Below are positions 14,608-27,784 of a stretch of 64,000 bases of DNA, piece by piece. The notes beneath the pieces are model-generated. The model did not search any database, had not been told where the DNA came from, and worked only from the letters and a program-made list of their open reading frames with translations. The position numbers and the translations under genes were made by a program. Each line of letters opens with the position of its first letter. Position 1 is the stretch's first letter. Source of the stretch: Neelides folsomi (taxonomy: Eukaryota; Arthropoda; Collembola; Neelipleona; Neelidae); contig JAQGBZ010000220.1 of assembly GCA_034687125.1 (NCBI GenBank), positions 42,852 to 106,851 on the forward strand. Reading direction: 5' to 3'.

Positions 14608-15258
14608 TTAAATATTTTCCATATTTCCAAACATTTTCCCGTAGCCCCCTCGGCCAGAGTCGAAATCTTTTCTGAATTCATCTCGAACTTGGCCACCAGT
14701 TTTTCCTCGACCGTACTGGCGTCCCTCCTAATGAACAAAGTTAAAATTATTAGAAATGCTTTATATTCTTTAAAGTTTGCATTAAAATATATGGAGGTAC
14801 CTCGAAGCCAGCGTCGTAGTCTGTTCGGATGACCCGATCATCAAGTCGAGTTCCATTGACATATCTCATGGCATTCTCACAATCATCTCGGCCATAATAT
14901 TCCACAAAACAAAAACCGCAAGGCGTCTTCTTGAATCTATCCAATCCCATGATAATTCTTCGGACGTCTCCGCATTTTGAGAATAATTCGCTGATTTGAT
15001 ATTCTCTTGTGAAAAATGAAAGGTTCCCAACGTAGAGCGTCGTTGTTAGTAGAAGACGCTTCTCGAGATCAGTTTGGGTTCCCTGTTTCAAATTAATTAA
15101 AAAAACTAATTTAAAGATTTAATTTAATTTACATTTTTCCCTAATCGTAATCTTCATCAGTATAATTAAAGTGCATTTAATTTTTTAGAGCCAATATAAA
15201 CAACCGGCGAATTTACCTTAAAGAGTTGATCACGGTAGTCGCTCAACTTTGCACTCAT
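14608..15258 (-). CDS. NCBP2: Nuclear cap-binding protein subunit 2 (CBP20)
   Basis: Three minus-strand exons, 15217-15258, 14801-15082 and 14608-14727, join in phase to 147 residues. It is the small subunit of the nuclear cap-binding complex, which binds the m7G cap of nascent transcripts and promotes splicing, export and 3' processing. The RNA-recognition motif is clear: RNP2 'LYVGNLSF' and RNP1 '[12 protein letters not shown]', then '[20 protein letters not shown]'. The C-terminal tail '[20 protein letters not shown]' and 'GRGGYGK' is the family's cap-contacting extension. The start [14 protein letters not shown] is slightly shorter than the human N-terminus. Identification is secure from residue-level similarity over the whole length. 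Confidence 0.97.
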
Positions 15259-16422
15259 TTTATATAAATTCTTCCCTTATGTGCGTAAGTTATGAAATTA
15301 ATTGTTAAGTTAATTTACCACGATCGTTATCACTGTTAAAGTTAATGTAAAATCATTGAATTGGTTTTATGACTCGAAAAGAAATCGAAAATCCTCAACA
15401 ATTTATAAAATAGGAAGCATAGCATAGCAGGATATAGCTTCTTATATTCTCTCTCATTCAATTGTAAATTTTCCATTCACAATTCACATGCAAGAACCAC
15501 GCACACTTCTCACAAGTTCGTACTTTTAAAAAAGTACAAATTGACTCTTTAAACGGTTTAAATTTAAAGTTAAGATAATTATAATTAAGACATAAGTATA
15601 TTAAAACCATTCTGTATACGTGACACATAGTATTAAATAATACAAAAAGTTCTCAACCGTTTTGATCGACCAGTCCATGATACATTTTATTTTTGAACTT
15701 GAGCCAAAATATCTGCTAGTATTTTATCGGGTATTTTTAACTTTTTGCAAGCCCTAGAATACTTAAATAGGTTAAAATAACAGCGATTAACAAATCTGTA
15801 CATTTTAGTCTTTTATTTACATTTCTTTTACTTTAAATAAATTATTCTTTATATCAGTTTAATGAGTTTCTAATAATTTGTCTGGTAATCTTTTAACGAT
15901 AATTGTTATCTGTATGCCTTCATAAATATAATTTATAAACATTTATTTTATAAGATTAGTTTATCAACATTGAACTTAACACAGACATATCAAATTACTT
16001 CGGACAATGCATTGATCATGCATTGATAGAAAGTTTGAAAAGTATACAGCTTTAATGGGCTGCGAATCCAACACCAGCAAAGATATAACATAAACCACGT
16101 TGTTTGTCAAGCTTATTAACTTTATGGTTGACTCGTTAGCGTGAGAACCATTTAAGCAAAATCTGACTCATTCTCGATCAATATTATCTTGCAAGGCTGA
16201 AAATTGCTTAATTACATAACCTTGTAATAAGTTAACCAGGAAGCTTTAATATAATTTATTATTCAGATTAGCAACTCTATTTTAACCACAAACCACCATT
16301 GCAATATAATAGGTAATTACTCCTTCGTCACGTTCTCTATGAAAGTTGTTAAATCAAGTAATGAGATTCTCATCACATCAGTAGCATAATTTTTAGTCTT
16401 CTTTAACCACATTAATTACAAG
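15259..16422. other. Divergent intergenic spacer
   Basis: AT-rich spacer between the divergently oriented cap-binding and mitochondrial-carrier genes. It presumably contains both promoters, but no TATA box, repeat or further gene can be supported. Confidence 0.5.
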
Positions 16423-18083
16423 ATGAGCCCCAAAAGTGGCGGCTTAGATGAGGTCGGATGGAGACACTTTGTTTATGGCGGACTTGCATCTTGTGTCGCT
16501 GAATCTGGTAAGTATTTATGTTATTCTTATTTCATTAAACATTAAGATCAATTTAAAATCAATTTAATAATTAATTAACTTTTCAGGCACATTTCCACTT
16601 GATACGACCAAGACTCGGCTTCAAGTTCAGGGCCAACAGTCGACTCATATGATTTCTTCTGGAGTTTCTCCGATTCGGACAATGTACAAAGGGATGTTTG
16701 ATGCTCTTGTAAGAATTCCTAAAGAAGAAGGACTTCAAGCTCTCTACAGAGGGTATAATTTACATTTATTGTTAGTATTATAAAAATCTTAATTGTTTAC
16801 ATATTCATATATTAAATCCATTATTAAATCAGTAATAATGAGTATTTTTATAGCCTCGCTCCGGCATTATTAAGACAAAGTATTTACGGTACATTAAAAT
16901 TTGGAATTTACTATTCACTGAAGAAACTCCTCCATGAAGAACACGTTGCTTCAAATATTCTCATTGCCGTTGTTGCGGGTAAAAAGTTTAAAACTTTGTA
17001 AAAGAAACGAGTTAAATTCAGTAAGGAATATAAGTTAACATGAGATTAACATTATCATTAAGGAATGGGAAGCAGTGCAATTGCAAATCCTACCGATGTT
17101 CTTAAAGTTCGAATGCAAGTAGCAGGATCTGGAGCTAAGAAATCACTATATGCCTCGTTCAACAGTATTTACCAGAACGAAGGAATTCGAGGTTTATGGA
17201 GGGTAATTTTTTCTTATAGTTTGATAAAGATATTTTCTCATTAAGAGATATTCATTAAACTAAATAATCATTAAAAAATTTTCACAGGGTGTCGGACCTA
17301 CGTCACAAAGAGCAGGTAAAATTTCTCATAAAATAATTTTAATATAATACCTAAATTAGATTAAACGAGCAACTTTATTCATGAAAGGTATTATCGCTGC
17401 TGTCGAACTCCCGGTCTATGATGGATTCAAGAAGTATTTTGTCGATTCGGGAATCATGGCAGACTCAGTACCAAATCATATTGTGTAATAAAAATTACTC
17501 CAAATTATTATTTAAATTAAACATACCTATATCGATCAATAATTTGCCTTATTATTATTATGTTCATCGAATTCAATTTAAGTTAATAAATCTTTTTTAA
17601 AAAACAGATCGAGTTTTGCAGCTAGTTTAGCCGCCGCTGTAGCTTCAACTCCGGTCGACGTTATTAGAGTAAATATTCATTACCTATGTATTTAATATAA
17701 ATAAGCCTAACCATTTATTTCCAATTAATTTAATTAAAACTATAAAATTAACAGACGAGGCTAATGAGTCAAAGGCAACATTCGAATCTCCTATCAACTT
17801 CAATAGAGACTGTTGGAGAATCAGTTGGAAAAGTTTACATGAGCAGGTATTTATGCTTTTCCTAAACTTAAATGAAACTACATAATGTCTCACTCATTGT
17901 CGGAACTTTAACATGTGCATTAATTTTAATTATGATTTTTATTACAGCTGGGACTGTTTAGTAACAACATTGAGACACGAAGGGTTTCGAGCTCTTTACA
18001 AAGGATTTCTTCCTGCTTGGTTGAGGATGGGCCCTTGGAACCTCATCTTTTTTACTTCATATGAACAGCTCCTTCGGATTTGA
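16423..18083 (+). CDS. Mitochondrial carrier, SLC25A14/SLC25A30 (BMCP/KMCP1) type
   Basis: Nine exons: 16423-16507, 16587-16752, 16854-16978, 17063-17202, 17288-17315, 17388-17484, 17608-17668, 17755-17846 and 17948-18083. They join in phase to 309 residues, the standard carrier length. Three Px[DE]xx[KR] signatures mark the three repeats: [20 protein letters not shown] and PVDVIRTRLM. The start '[34 protein letters not shown]' pattern and the end '[16 protein letters not shown]' place it in the uncoupling-protein-like group with BMCP1/UCP5 and KMCP1. It would exchange small anions across the inner mitochondrial membrane; the transported substrate is debated for this group and cannot be read here. 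AATAAA is at 18371-18376. Confidence 0.93.
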
Positions 18084-19095
18084 ACTTTTTATTATAAATA
18101 ATATTCTTATTATTATGACTTAAATTTTAAAAAGTAACATAGTATTATCAATCGATTCGTCGCAAATGCAAACAGAGCAGCACAGAGTATTCAACGAAAA
18201 TGCGAAAAGCTCCCTTTAATAAAGAGTTTTACATATCGACTCCGATTTAAATATTCTTAATATTAGAAGAAAGACAATTTATGAATTATGAGGCAATCAG
18301 TTAAATTGTTATTATATGAGAAATACTATAATGTAGTTAGAAAGAGAAAAGAAATTAATGTATATTTATGAATAAAAGTCATAAACTTTTATTGCTTGCA
18401 AAACACACTCAATTCGTATTTTATTATTTCGTTTTTCTCAACTGGCCTTCATTTTCATAATTAATAAGTGGTGTAGAAAATTCATCATATAAATAAGTAT
18501 GTCATTACACTACATTTAATTACATTATGAAATATACATACACTCACTCGGAGAAAACACCTGTCACATTTTAACTTTTAGTCACGCCTTAAAAATAAAA
18601 TATTTTTAAATTTAAAATACATGCTTATTTGTACAATAATAATTAGATAAACTCCGCCTGCAATTTAAGTCCCCTGTTTAATTTAAATAATACAAAATAA
18701 AGTAACCTTTATTGGCATTAATAAACAATTTTATTAAAGTAACGATTTAATTAAAGATATAATATATTGTTATATTTTAATTATATACTATACACACAGT
18801 ATATTACACAGTATCCATTTTACAGGGAATGAATACAATTTTTGATTAAATAATTATTTAGCTTATAAAAAAATTAAGTAAAAATAATATTGCATTCGTT
18901 CCCCGATTCAATTCTATGTATTGCAATGCTTATTAAATAGTTTAACTGAAAAGTATAAAACTGACATTCAATTAGGAAAAAATCTTTAATAAACAAATGC
19001 TGAGGTAATATAATTATATAATATTGTTATAAAACATTTTATAATTAATAGGATAATTGTGAATTTGCACAAATGAACTGAAAGAGAGATTTACA
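18084..19095. other. Convergent 3' flanks, AT-rich
   Basis: Very AT-rich stretch between the carrier (+) and SNF2 helicase (-) genes, containing polyadenylation-like signals. No ORF or repeat family is supported. Confidence 0.6.
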
Positions 19096-22000
19096 TCATA
19101 AAGTTTCCCTCTGTCTCTCAGCATCAAAGAAGGAATTCCTCTGTGGGAATTCGGCCGCTCTCCTTTGACCTTCCTCACTCTCAAAATTCGTTTGTCCCAA
19201 AAGATGATGAAAAAGCGAAGATCCGCTCAACGGGGTTTGTTTCCTCTCTTCATCTCCTTCAAAATTGGTAAAGCTGCTCCGCTTCCTCGCCAATTCCCAT
19301 TCAGCATCAAAATTACTGAAGAGGGGCGAAACAAAATGATTATTTTTCTTATTCCAGCCATTTTCTTCCGCCCGCCCGTTCTTTGACCTTTCCTCAACTT
19401 CCTTCCTTCTCTCGTCGCCTTCTTCAAATGTTGTGCTTTGTGGTGGTTGCGGTGGTTGTTGAAATGGAAGGTCTTGGGGAAATTGAGGGAAATTAAATTG
19501 ATTAAGGTCATTTCGCACATCTGGCAAACTTCTCCTTGGCGAATCCAAAACACCCAAGTCCAAATCCAAACTTCCTGACGAAGAATCAAAAAATTCAGGT
19601 GTGGTCACCGGCTTATCGTCAAGTTGTCCTCGTCCAGAATAGAAATTTGGGAATCCAAACAAGGAGATTTGCTCTAAACTCTTTAAATGATTGTCATCAC
19701 TCTGTTTATTCTCTTGTATAGGAGTGGAGCTTGAATTCCCTTCTCGGACTAGAACTGAGTTTCTTTCCGGGTTAAATGGAGAGGTTGAGGGGAAAGCTTT
19801 TGAATTCGAGGCTGAAGACACAGAAGAGGAGCTCTCTCCCTTTTTAATAGGAATTACACTCATTTCATCAATAAAGGTTCTATCTCCGTTCCCATTCCTC
19901 CGCCCATTGTCTGTAGAAGTTCGAAATGAAAAATCCTGTTGTTGTTGTCGCAATTCATCGTTATTCCAAAGGGTAACATTCCCCCCAGAATTACTTCGGA
20001 AATTCCTGACTTCCAAGTTATTCCGACCAGTGTAAGTGAAAGGAACTGAGAGATTTTTAGGAGCTTCGATCGAAACTTGATCATTTTGGCCAGTTGTAAT
20101 AGAAATCAATTGTGGTTCGGCTGCTGGTCTCCTCCTCCTATCCTGGGCCAACAATTGGCGAGGATTCTTCAGTAAGGAGTAAACGAAAGTGTGGAGTTGT
20201 TCGGGTGATAAGTCACGAATCGGACCGCCACTCGTAGGATATGTAAGAGGATTCGATGATTTTCGTATAGCAATGATCCTCCCATTGCTCAGTCTTAAAT
20301 AGGAGCCTTTAGACGATCGAATGACCCAAACTTTCTCGCCGGCTCTTAAGTAGATATCAGGACCGCCGTTGGGATCAGTCAAAAAGGAGTCTTTTTTGAG
20401 ATTGAGATATTGAACAGAAACTCCCTTATTTCTTAACATGAGAAGCTGCTGATTGAACTTTTCTTTGTCAGTGAGTTGACGATGGGGCGTGTGAGAAACT
20501 CGGAATTTATTATCCGCTCCAAAACCAGGAGGATATCCATGATGATGATTGGTACTTGGATGTGGAAAAGGAGATTTCATTTGAGAATAAAAGGCGGAAT
20601 TCAAATTGTTAATATCATGAGTTGAATGGCGTGGAGAAATGAAATTCATCTGAGAGTTTGCAATGGACGAGTAGTCAAAGGAAGTGAAGCTGGGCGGAGG
20701 AACCGATTGAGCCGCTGAAGTTTCTTTCGGATAAAATGGTGCATAAGACGGTCGATGGTAATTGTAACCTGAAGTTGTCGATCCGCTCATGCTCTTCTTT
20801 TCAATCTCGTACAATTTCAGAGCTTGGCGTTTCTCCGATGCTGATAATTTTTTATCTTTACGATCAATCAAGAGTGATTCGTGCTCAAATGGTTCCTAAT
20901 TAAATGAATAAAATATGTGTTAGTTTTTTAATTGAATAAAATCAATTAACGTACATTGTAAAGTCATAAGTAATATTTAATAAGATGTATTAAATATAAT
21001 AAAATGTAATATTATTAAATATAGTAGATATTTTTAAAATTAATATTAAAAACCTTTGTCAATTGCCCTGAACAATTCGATATGATATTTTTCAAAACGG
21101 AATCAGAAAAATTTTCAAGATTGAATGCCGGCCCTCCTTCAATCGTAGTTTCATCTTCAAGAAGAAGAAAAGAAGAAATGTCCTTTGAACTTAAATGAGA
21201 ATCAGGATTCATTTCGTCAACAACTCGATCAGCCATTCCTCTCTTGTTGATCTGCCGATCGTAAATTCTTTTCTCCAAAGTTGAATCAGTAACAAAACGA
21301 TATATTTGACATTGCTTTCTTTGCCCGTATCTAATAAACAATAAAAAATCAATGTTATTTAATCTCCTATATCAGTAATTTAAATTGTTCAAGCTTTAAT
21401 TATTAAATTATTTCTTCACCTATAAACTCTACAAACTGCCTGAGTATCATGACATGGATTCCAAGATGCGTCAAAGACAATAACTCTGTTTGCTCCAATG
21501 AGATTAATCCCCAAACTGCCAGCTCTTGTTGAGACCAGAAAGAGAATCACACCGGATTTGTCATTGAAATCGCCAATTAACCGTTCTCTTTCTAAGCCAG
21601 ATGTTGAACCGTCAAGTCTGAAATATTCGTTTCCTCTTCCCCATCCCAATTTCTTTCCAAGAAATCCTTCAATAAGATCAAGGGTCATAAGACTCTGGCT
21701 GAAAACTAACACTTTATCTCCAATTTCGATGCATTCTTGAACAATCTTTAGTAGTAATATGAATTTAACGCCATTTTCCAACTTCCCTGCCTCATACTTC
21801 TCTGCTGCAAAAACTGGAGAAGCCCAGAGTAAATTAAGTACCGATGAATCAGTTTTGCTAATTGCCCTATGTTGTATTGCTTTCTTCGGAGCCCCTGACA
21901 CTTCATCCAAATCCAAATCTTCGAGAAGGGGAGTTTCCACGTTGAGAACACCTTTGGAATTTTCCATTTCCTCAACTCGTTTCACAACTTTATAAAGAGC

Positions 22001-25000
22001 ATCAGGATGGTTCCAAATCTTGCAACAGACAGCAAATGCTTTAATCGGATTTGCACCAGATTGACCCACCGTTTCGATTGTATGCCTAACAAATATAATA
22101 AAAAAATTAATTAAATAAACAATTTACTCGTTTCTTATAAAAGTTTGTTATTGAAGATCTCAAATTATATTATTTGTTATAATTATTCTAAAGTAATTAA
22201 TCACCGATTTTACATACCTGAGATGATGAATAAACGCTTTGTAGAGTAGATTTTGGATTTTACTCATTTTAAGTAAAAAGACCCATTCTTGTTTAGGAGG
22301 CAAAGCAGCCTGAAGGACTAAATGAGATCTTCGTTGAACAAATCCTTCCAACAACGAATGGAGAACATGAGACCGATATCTCATCACATTTCGATCATTG
22401 TACGTTGAGTCAACACATTGTCCATTCATAATCGGCCTTTCAAACATGTTAGAAAAATCAACCTTCGTTCCTAAATAATTTGGTCGAACAAAGTCAACCA
22501 TGCACCAATACTCCATAAGGTTATTTTGCAATGGATATCCAGTCAACACGACGCGCCTCCTCGTCCGAATAGCTTTAAGTGCCTGAGAAATCCCTGCACC
22601 AGAATTTTTAATTCGATGACCTTCGTCACAAATGACCAAGTCCGGGCCAGGGCGAACCACGGCTTCATAAATCCTCTCCAAACTTTCAGCTTCTTCCATC
22701 ATTGATGATTCTTGGAAATTCCTCCCTTTCGTTCCTCCTCTTCGTTTCATTTTTTTCTGGGCGAGCATTCGATACATTTCGTATCCAAGGAGCATCACCC
22801 CGCCGCTTTCCCCCCATTTTTGAATTATCCGTTCACGAGCTGCTAAGGTCTTTACAGTCTCGTTGAGGACATAAACATTGAATTCGAGATCTTCTTCCTT
22901 TTTCTCTTCAAATGTGAGATCGTTGAGGGGTGAAGAGATCCCAATAGAACCAATAGATTTATTTGACTCGTCAATTAATTCTTCACCTTCTACTTTACCA
23001 TTGTTTCGAACCAGAGTCAGCACTTCAACTTTCTTTTTGGGAAGCCAAAATTTAAATTCGTTTAACCAGTTTTGAATTGTATTGATTGGAACAATGATCA
23101 AAATAGTTTTTCCGCCGGTATTTCGTAAAAAGATATCACTGAAGGCTACAGCCTGTAAAAAATGGTCACATTGAGAAATATAATTCATGTAATAGATATT
23201 TAGAAGTTTCATAGTTCTCGAATAATTTTTAACCTGAATAGTTTTTCCAAGACCCATTGAATGAGCCAAAATGCATCCAAAGCCAAGAGAATTTTTGTAC
23301 CGTTCGAGAGATTCAATAACATTGTCATAAAGGAATCGAATTCCGCCAATCTATAAAAATTATTAAACATTAAAAATTAGTTAAATAAATTAAAAGGGTA
23401 GATTCACTATAGTTCTTCCTTTTAGCTTCCCCAAGACATAGTTTTGTAACTTAAATTAAAATAAGATTATACTATCCTTTAACAGTTAATAATAGATTTA
23501 GCTTTAGCAGTTGTATGTGTATTTTAAAGTAAGAATATTGTCAATTTACCTGATGCGGTTTAACAGCGCTTGCAATTTTAGGTGGGAGAAAAATGTCCGG
23601 TTCTCCAGAAGGATGTCCCACATTGACCAAAACTCGTCCAAACTCATCGGGAATATTATGAGCGTCTTCGCTCTTTTCAATTTCATCCACATATTCACCG
23701 GGTGAGAGAAGAATGCAATCATCGTCCGAATCTTCTTTATCCTTTTTATCATCTGCATCAGATTTGGATTGCTCTTCTTCTTCTTTCATTTCATCCTGAG
23801 TAAGAACTCCACCCCCACTGCTCTTCCACTGAACTCCCCTCATTCCCATGTCTGAAGAGATTGAAGCCAAACCAGAAAAGGAATTGTTCCTCATTGGTTC
23901 AATCGACGCAAAATCATCAAATGCAGTATTGAAGCTTTCTATTGAAGTCGAAGAAATTGAACTCATCGGTGGTCGACATTGAGATAAATATTCAGTTCCG
24001 CCACTACTCATCATCTCGGCATGTTGCGAGGATCGCTGTGTTGATGATGTGGACGGAATGGGAATCACATCGTCTTCAGAATCCGATGACAAAGTGACTT
24101 GTTCGATAATCCCCGGTCGTACTATCCTCACACGATCAATGGTAGAACCTGGCGAGGCATTCACGGTAACACATTTTTCGGCCAATTTCCTCATAATTTC
24201 CTCATAGCTAGGATGTTGAGGAATTGAATTGTAATATTGTTCTTGGTAGAATCGGGATTTGGCCATTTCTTCCTCTTGACTTCGTTGAACTTCCTGTAAT
24301 TGGAGCTGTTGTTGCATGTATAGCATTTGCTGTTGTTGTTTTGCTTTCATTCGCTCCAATCGCTCGGCTTCTTCTCTTTGGGCCGCTATTGTTTCTTCTT
24401 CCAATTTGTCATCACTTTGAATTTCCCGAATGTTTTTACGTAAATTCCCTGGATTTTTCTTTTTTTTTCCACCCTTTTTCTTTGATTTAACTTTAACTTT
24501 GATTTTCTTTTTAGAAGTTGTGAGAGCTTCAATTTCTTCCTCTTCTTTTTCTTCGTTCTCGTCTTCTTCTTCTTCGTCCTCCTCTTCTTCTTCGTCTTCG
24601 TCTTCTTCATCATCGTTAGATGAAGAATTATTTATATCTATTTTACTACTATTATTAACTTTTTCTTCACTTTCTATTACAGGTTCTAGAAGCTCGATTC
24701 CTTCAATTTTATTCTCTGAATTAAGGCTACAAAAAGTATCCTCACTCTCGGCATTCACACTCACTTCGATCGCACTTGGAGTTTCAGATGCTTCGATTAC
24801 AGAACTTTCACATTTTTGATCTTTACTCTTGTTTCTCTTCTTCTTTTTCTTCTTTTCTTTCTTATGAGATTTCTTCTTTTTGAGTCGACTCGACAAAGAA
24901 CCATTCGTTCCTTGTGACTCAGAACTAAGAGCTGTTGAGGGTTCGCTGCTTTCATCTTTTGACAGGAGATCCGCGATCGGTTGGATGAATTCAAGGGTTT

Positions 25001-25124
25001 TCTTTTTCAATTTCAGAATGATCCCAGGTTTGTTTTTGAGTGGAATAATCTCACTATCGCGTTCTTCTTCATCGGTCATGAGGATCTTGGCTCTTTTGGG
25101 TGAAGGTTCCTCGTCGTTCGCCAT
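19096..25124 (-). CDS. RAD54L2: SNF2-family chromatin remodeller, ARIP4/RAD54L2-like
   Basis: Six minus-strand exons: 23550-25124, 23234-23350, 22218-23152, 21420-22085, 21054-21330 and 19096-20895. They join in phase to 1,789 residues, longer than human ARIP4 (1,467). ATPase motifs are present: Walker A 'HSMGLGKT' (about 555-562), motif II 'ICDEGH', 'RVVLTGYPLQNN', then the C-terminal lobe with 'DKVLVFSQ', 'FRLDGSTSG', 'STRAGSLGINL' and '[21 protein letters not shown]'. The entry 'PHQIGGIRFLYDN' separates ARIP4 from the related ATRX. ARIP4 remodels chromatin and modulates steroid-receptor transcription in vertebrates. The N-terminus has Lys-rich tracts and an almost pure Asp/Glu tract (about 24540-24615). 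The long C-terminal exon is Ser/Asn/Gln-rich and partly disordered, with a conserved-looking block 'GGPDIYLRAGEKVWVIRSS'. 'GEPDIFLPP' near residue 510 resembles it. Confidence 0.93.
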
Positions 25125-27313
25125 CTCTATAAAAGTTTTAATTTCATTTTATTATCCAGATTTCCAGATATAAAATAAGTTACTTGATATAAAGTAGAGC
25201 TAAAATTTTATTAATTTGAAAGAACAATAATAATGTTTTTGTTTACCATTATCCGCCAGTTGGACTTTGTATTTAATATTTGCCGAGTAATGAAAATTTA
25301 TTCGCACCACATCTCGATTCTGAAACGAAGATTAAAATTACAAACAAAACTTAATAAAGATTATAAGGTTTAATTCCACATTTTCGATGTTTGATAGCGA
25401 GTTGCAAATTATTGTCTTTTAAAAAGAAATAAAGTTAAATTTTTTATACTTTTGAAATTGCGCCTGAATTATTCATCATGTTTCTTCAATGATAAATGAG
25501 AATAGGAAAGAAGACTCGGGATCACTACAAATTTCCTTCTCATGTACTATTATGATGGAATATAATGATTGTTAGATAAATAATTAATTCGCTAATTTTT
25601 TTCCTTTCTTATATGATGAATCGATTAATCGGTGGAGCAAGTCTCATCAACTACACTCCCTCACATCCCGAATCTCATCTATAATTCACAACCCCTCGGC
25701 TCTACTCAAACATAATCAATATTTCAAAGTCCTCTTTTCCTCCCCATTTGAAAATATAAGTAAAAAATTATATCAAATATTAATTTTTCTTCCTATTTAA
25801 TAACTTCTATTTTGATCCTTTTCTGTCTTTTTAATCCTTCTTTGTACACATCCTTCACTCAAGTCGTATAAAAATGAATGACGCATGTTCCATTACTCAG
25901 AATCGTCGTAACCTTCTGTCATCAATTTTTACTCACCCCAATGAGATGATGTGCGGTACTTTGTATTTCTTAGAAAGAGTTTAACGAGAGATTCGATAAA
26001 CCTCGTGTATGACCCAAAGTACTTTAGAAAGTGAAATCGACAAAATTGGAGTGTGTATTAGGGAAGGAATATAAAGCAATGTACCGTTATTTGTTCAGAG
26101 ATTTCATGGATGTTTGTAGAGGATTCGTTGAGATTATTGAAATTCGTTCGATTGTTGAATTTATTGCTCTATGACATGTTCAGACGTCTGAGGTTGCAAA
26201 CGATGGGTTCAATCTTATTCTTGGAATCCAATTTAATCCTAATTAGTCAAAAAGCTCGAATGAGTGATTCAGGGAAAATGCTATAAAATCCATTTCGTCA
26301 CTAATGTCCTTTTGATTTTCCAATCTCATCTAAATGTTCGAATGACTCATTTTTCCACAATGATATAATGTCATTTAACTGCTTATTATTTTCATTTGTC
26401 ACACGAAATTCTTGAATTTATGAACCACAAATTGTCCATTTCTGACTTCAGATGAACCAATTCTCACATTTTCTTACGATTGAACTCGGGTTAATTTTTA
26501 AGGGCGTGTACGTATTAAATATTGATAATAAAAATTATAAAAGGTAAAATAAAAGGCCTATTAGAGTTAATAATGATAGGATTGTATTAAATAATTTCAA
26601 TAATTGTAATTGTTTTGAAGGGAGAAGTGGAATCAAATGAGGGCGGACTGACTTTTTTCTTTGTGGGAGATAAGAGCAAAGATGGAGCTTATCTCGGTCA
26701 ACACAACTTTTCCCTTCAAAAACGTCCACGCGCAAATTGAATTACAATTTCAATAAACAAAGACATTAAAATTAAAGTTCAACCCTATTAATTATGGACT
26801 CTAAATTATGAATCGATCTATATTATATAAATATAAAAATTATATAAATCATGAATATTATTACAAATAAATTATTATGAAAATGAATGACCATTCCAAA
26901 TCTCTCAATAATTGTAGGAACGTTCATCATTTATAAAAAGGTTCTGACAAATTATTATCATAGGTTTATCTTAAATAATTTCTTGGGTCAGGTAAAGTTT
27001 CCATTTCCTTATGGTTTAAAAGTAGGGTACGGAAAAAAATTGTCCTCAACATTGGCACTAGTACAAGATTTCGGAAATCGGAGCATTCCATTGTTTCTAA
27101 TTCAAGAAATTGAGTGAGCCAAAGCACAACTCAACACCCTTGACCTAAATGATGAGTGAGAGTTAAAAAAAACTTCTTCGCACATTTCATTTTTATCTTC
27201 ATTGAGCAATTAAAAGTCGAGTGAGCTCGTCAAAATTAAAAGAAGACGGGTCATAAAGATGAGGAGGACGGAAATGGAAAGTATCGCATTTCCCCTGTAG
27301 ATTGATCAAGGTG
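25125..27313. other. Intergenic region, divergent upstream sequence
   Basis: 2.2 kb of AT-rich sequence between divergent genes. The first few hundred bases probably hold the 5' UTR and promoter of the SNF2 gene. No coding exon, repeat or RNA gene is supported on either strand. Confidence 0.5.
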
Positions 27314-27460
27314 ATGGAAAGAGCGAGTGGCCGGGGAGGTCAAATTTTACATTTTCAAATTATTTTAATCATCATTCTCTGCTTGTCATCATTTATTCCT
27401 CAAAGAGTCGAGTCATTCTTTGACGACCATCGACGACTCCCAACACCCTCGTCACCTCAG
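27314..27460 (+). CDS. Orphan first exon coding a signal-peptide-like segment
   Basis: 49 codons from ATG 27314 end at a strong donor, CAG-GTAAGA. The product begins MERASGRGGQ and continues with a hydrophobic run (IILIIILCLSSFIPQ), ending near 'VESFFDDHRRLPTPSSP', a layout typical of a secreted-protein first exon. The next downstream acceptor (TTAG at 27776-27777, just before the PSME4 ATG) would give a stop after five codons, so it does not continue into the PSME4 frame. It could be a 5' UTR exon of PSME4 with a chance ORF, or the first exon of a gene whose remaining exons are elsewhere. Partial and uncertain. Confidence 0.3.
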
Positions 27461-27784
27461 GTAAGAATCTCGTCATATTTCTCAAATCATACTTTTTAAA
27501 CGCGTCATATCTTGTCAAATCATCTTTTTCACTTTTGGACTTTTTATATCAATCAGTTTCATCTATTACCACCAGGCAGGATCATTTTCCAGCAGCTCTT
27601 TTAATTAGTCTTATTTTCCATTAAAAATTATAAAATTAACAAGTAGGATACAATATTGGACAATATTCTTGATAGGTTTTATGTTTTAGTGCAAATATAA
27701 TGCTATTAATATTTCAATTACGTTAATTAAGTCAACATTTTATAAATAAAGTAATCATTTTGTTTAATTTGAATTAGAGGAAAA

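Noticed and set aside
24430-24819. Plus-strand 129-residue reading frame, Ser/Phe-rich
   Set aside because: It lies opposite the acidic/Lys-rich coding exon of the SNF2 gene and its long Ser run is the complement of GAA/GAC codons; it has no independent support.
25125-27300. Several short frames (about 60-75 aa) in the 2 kb upstream of PSME4
   Set aside because: None has family motifs or a clean splice context; consistent with random AT-rich sequence.
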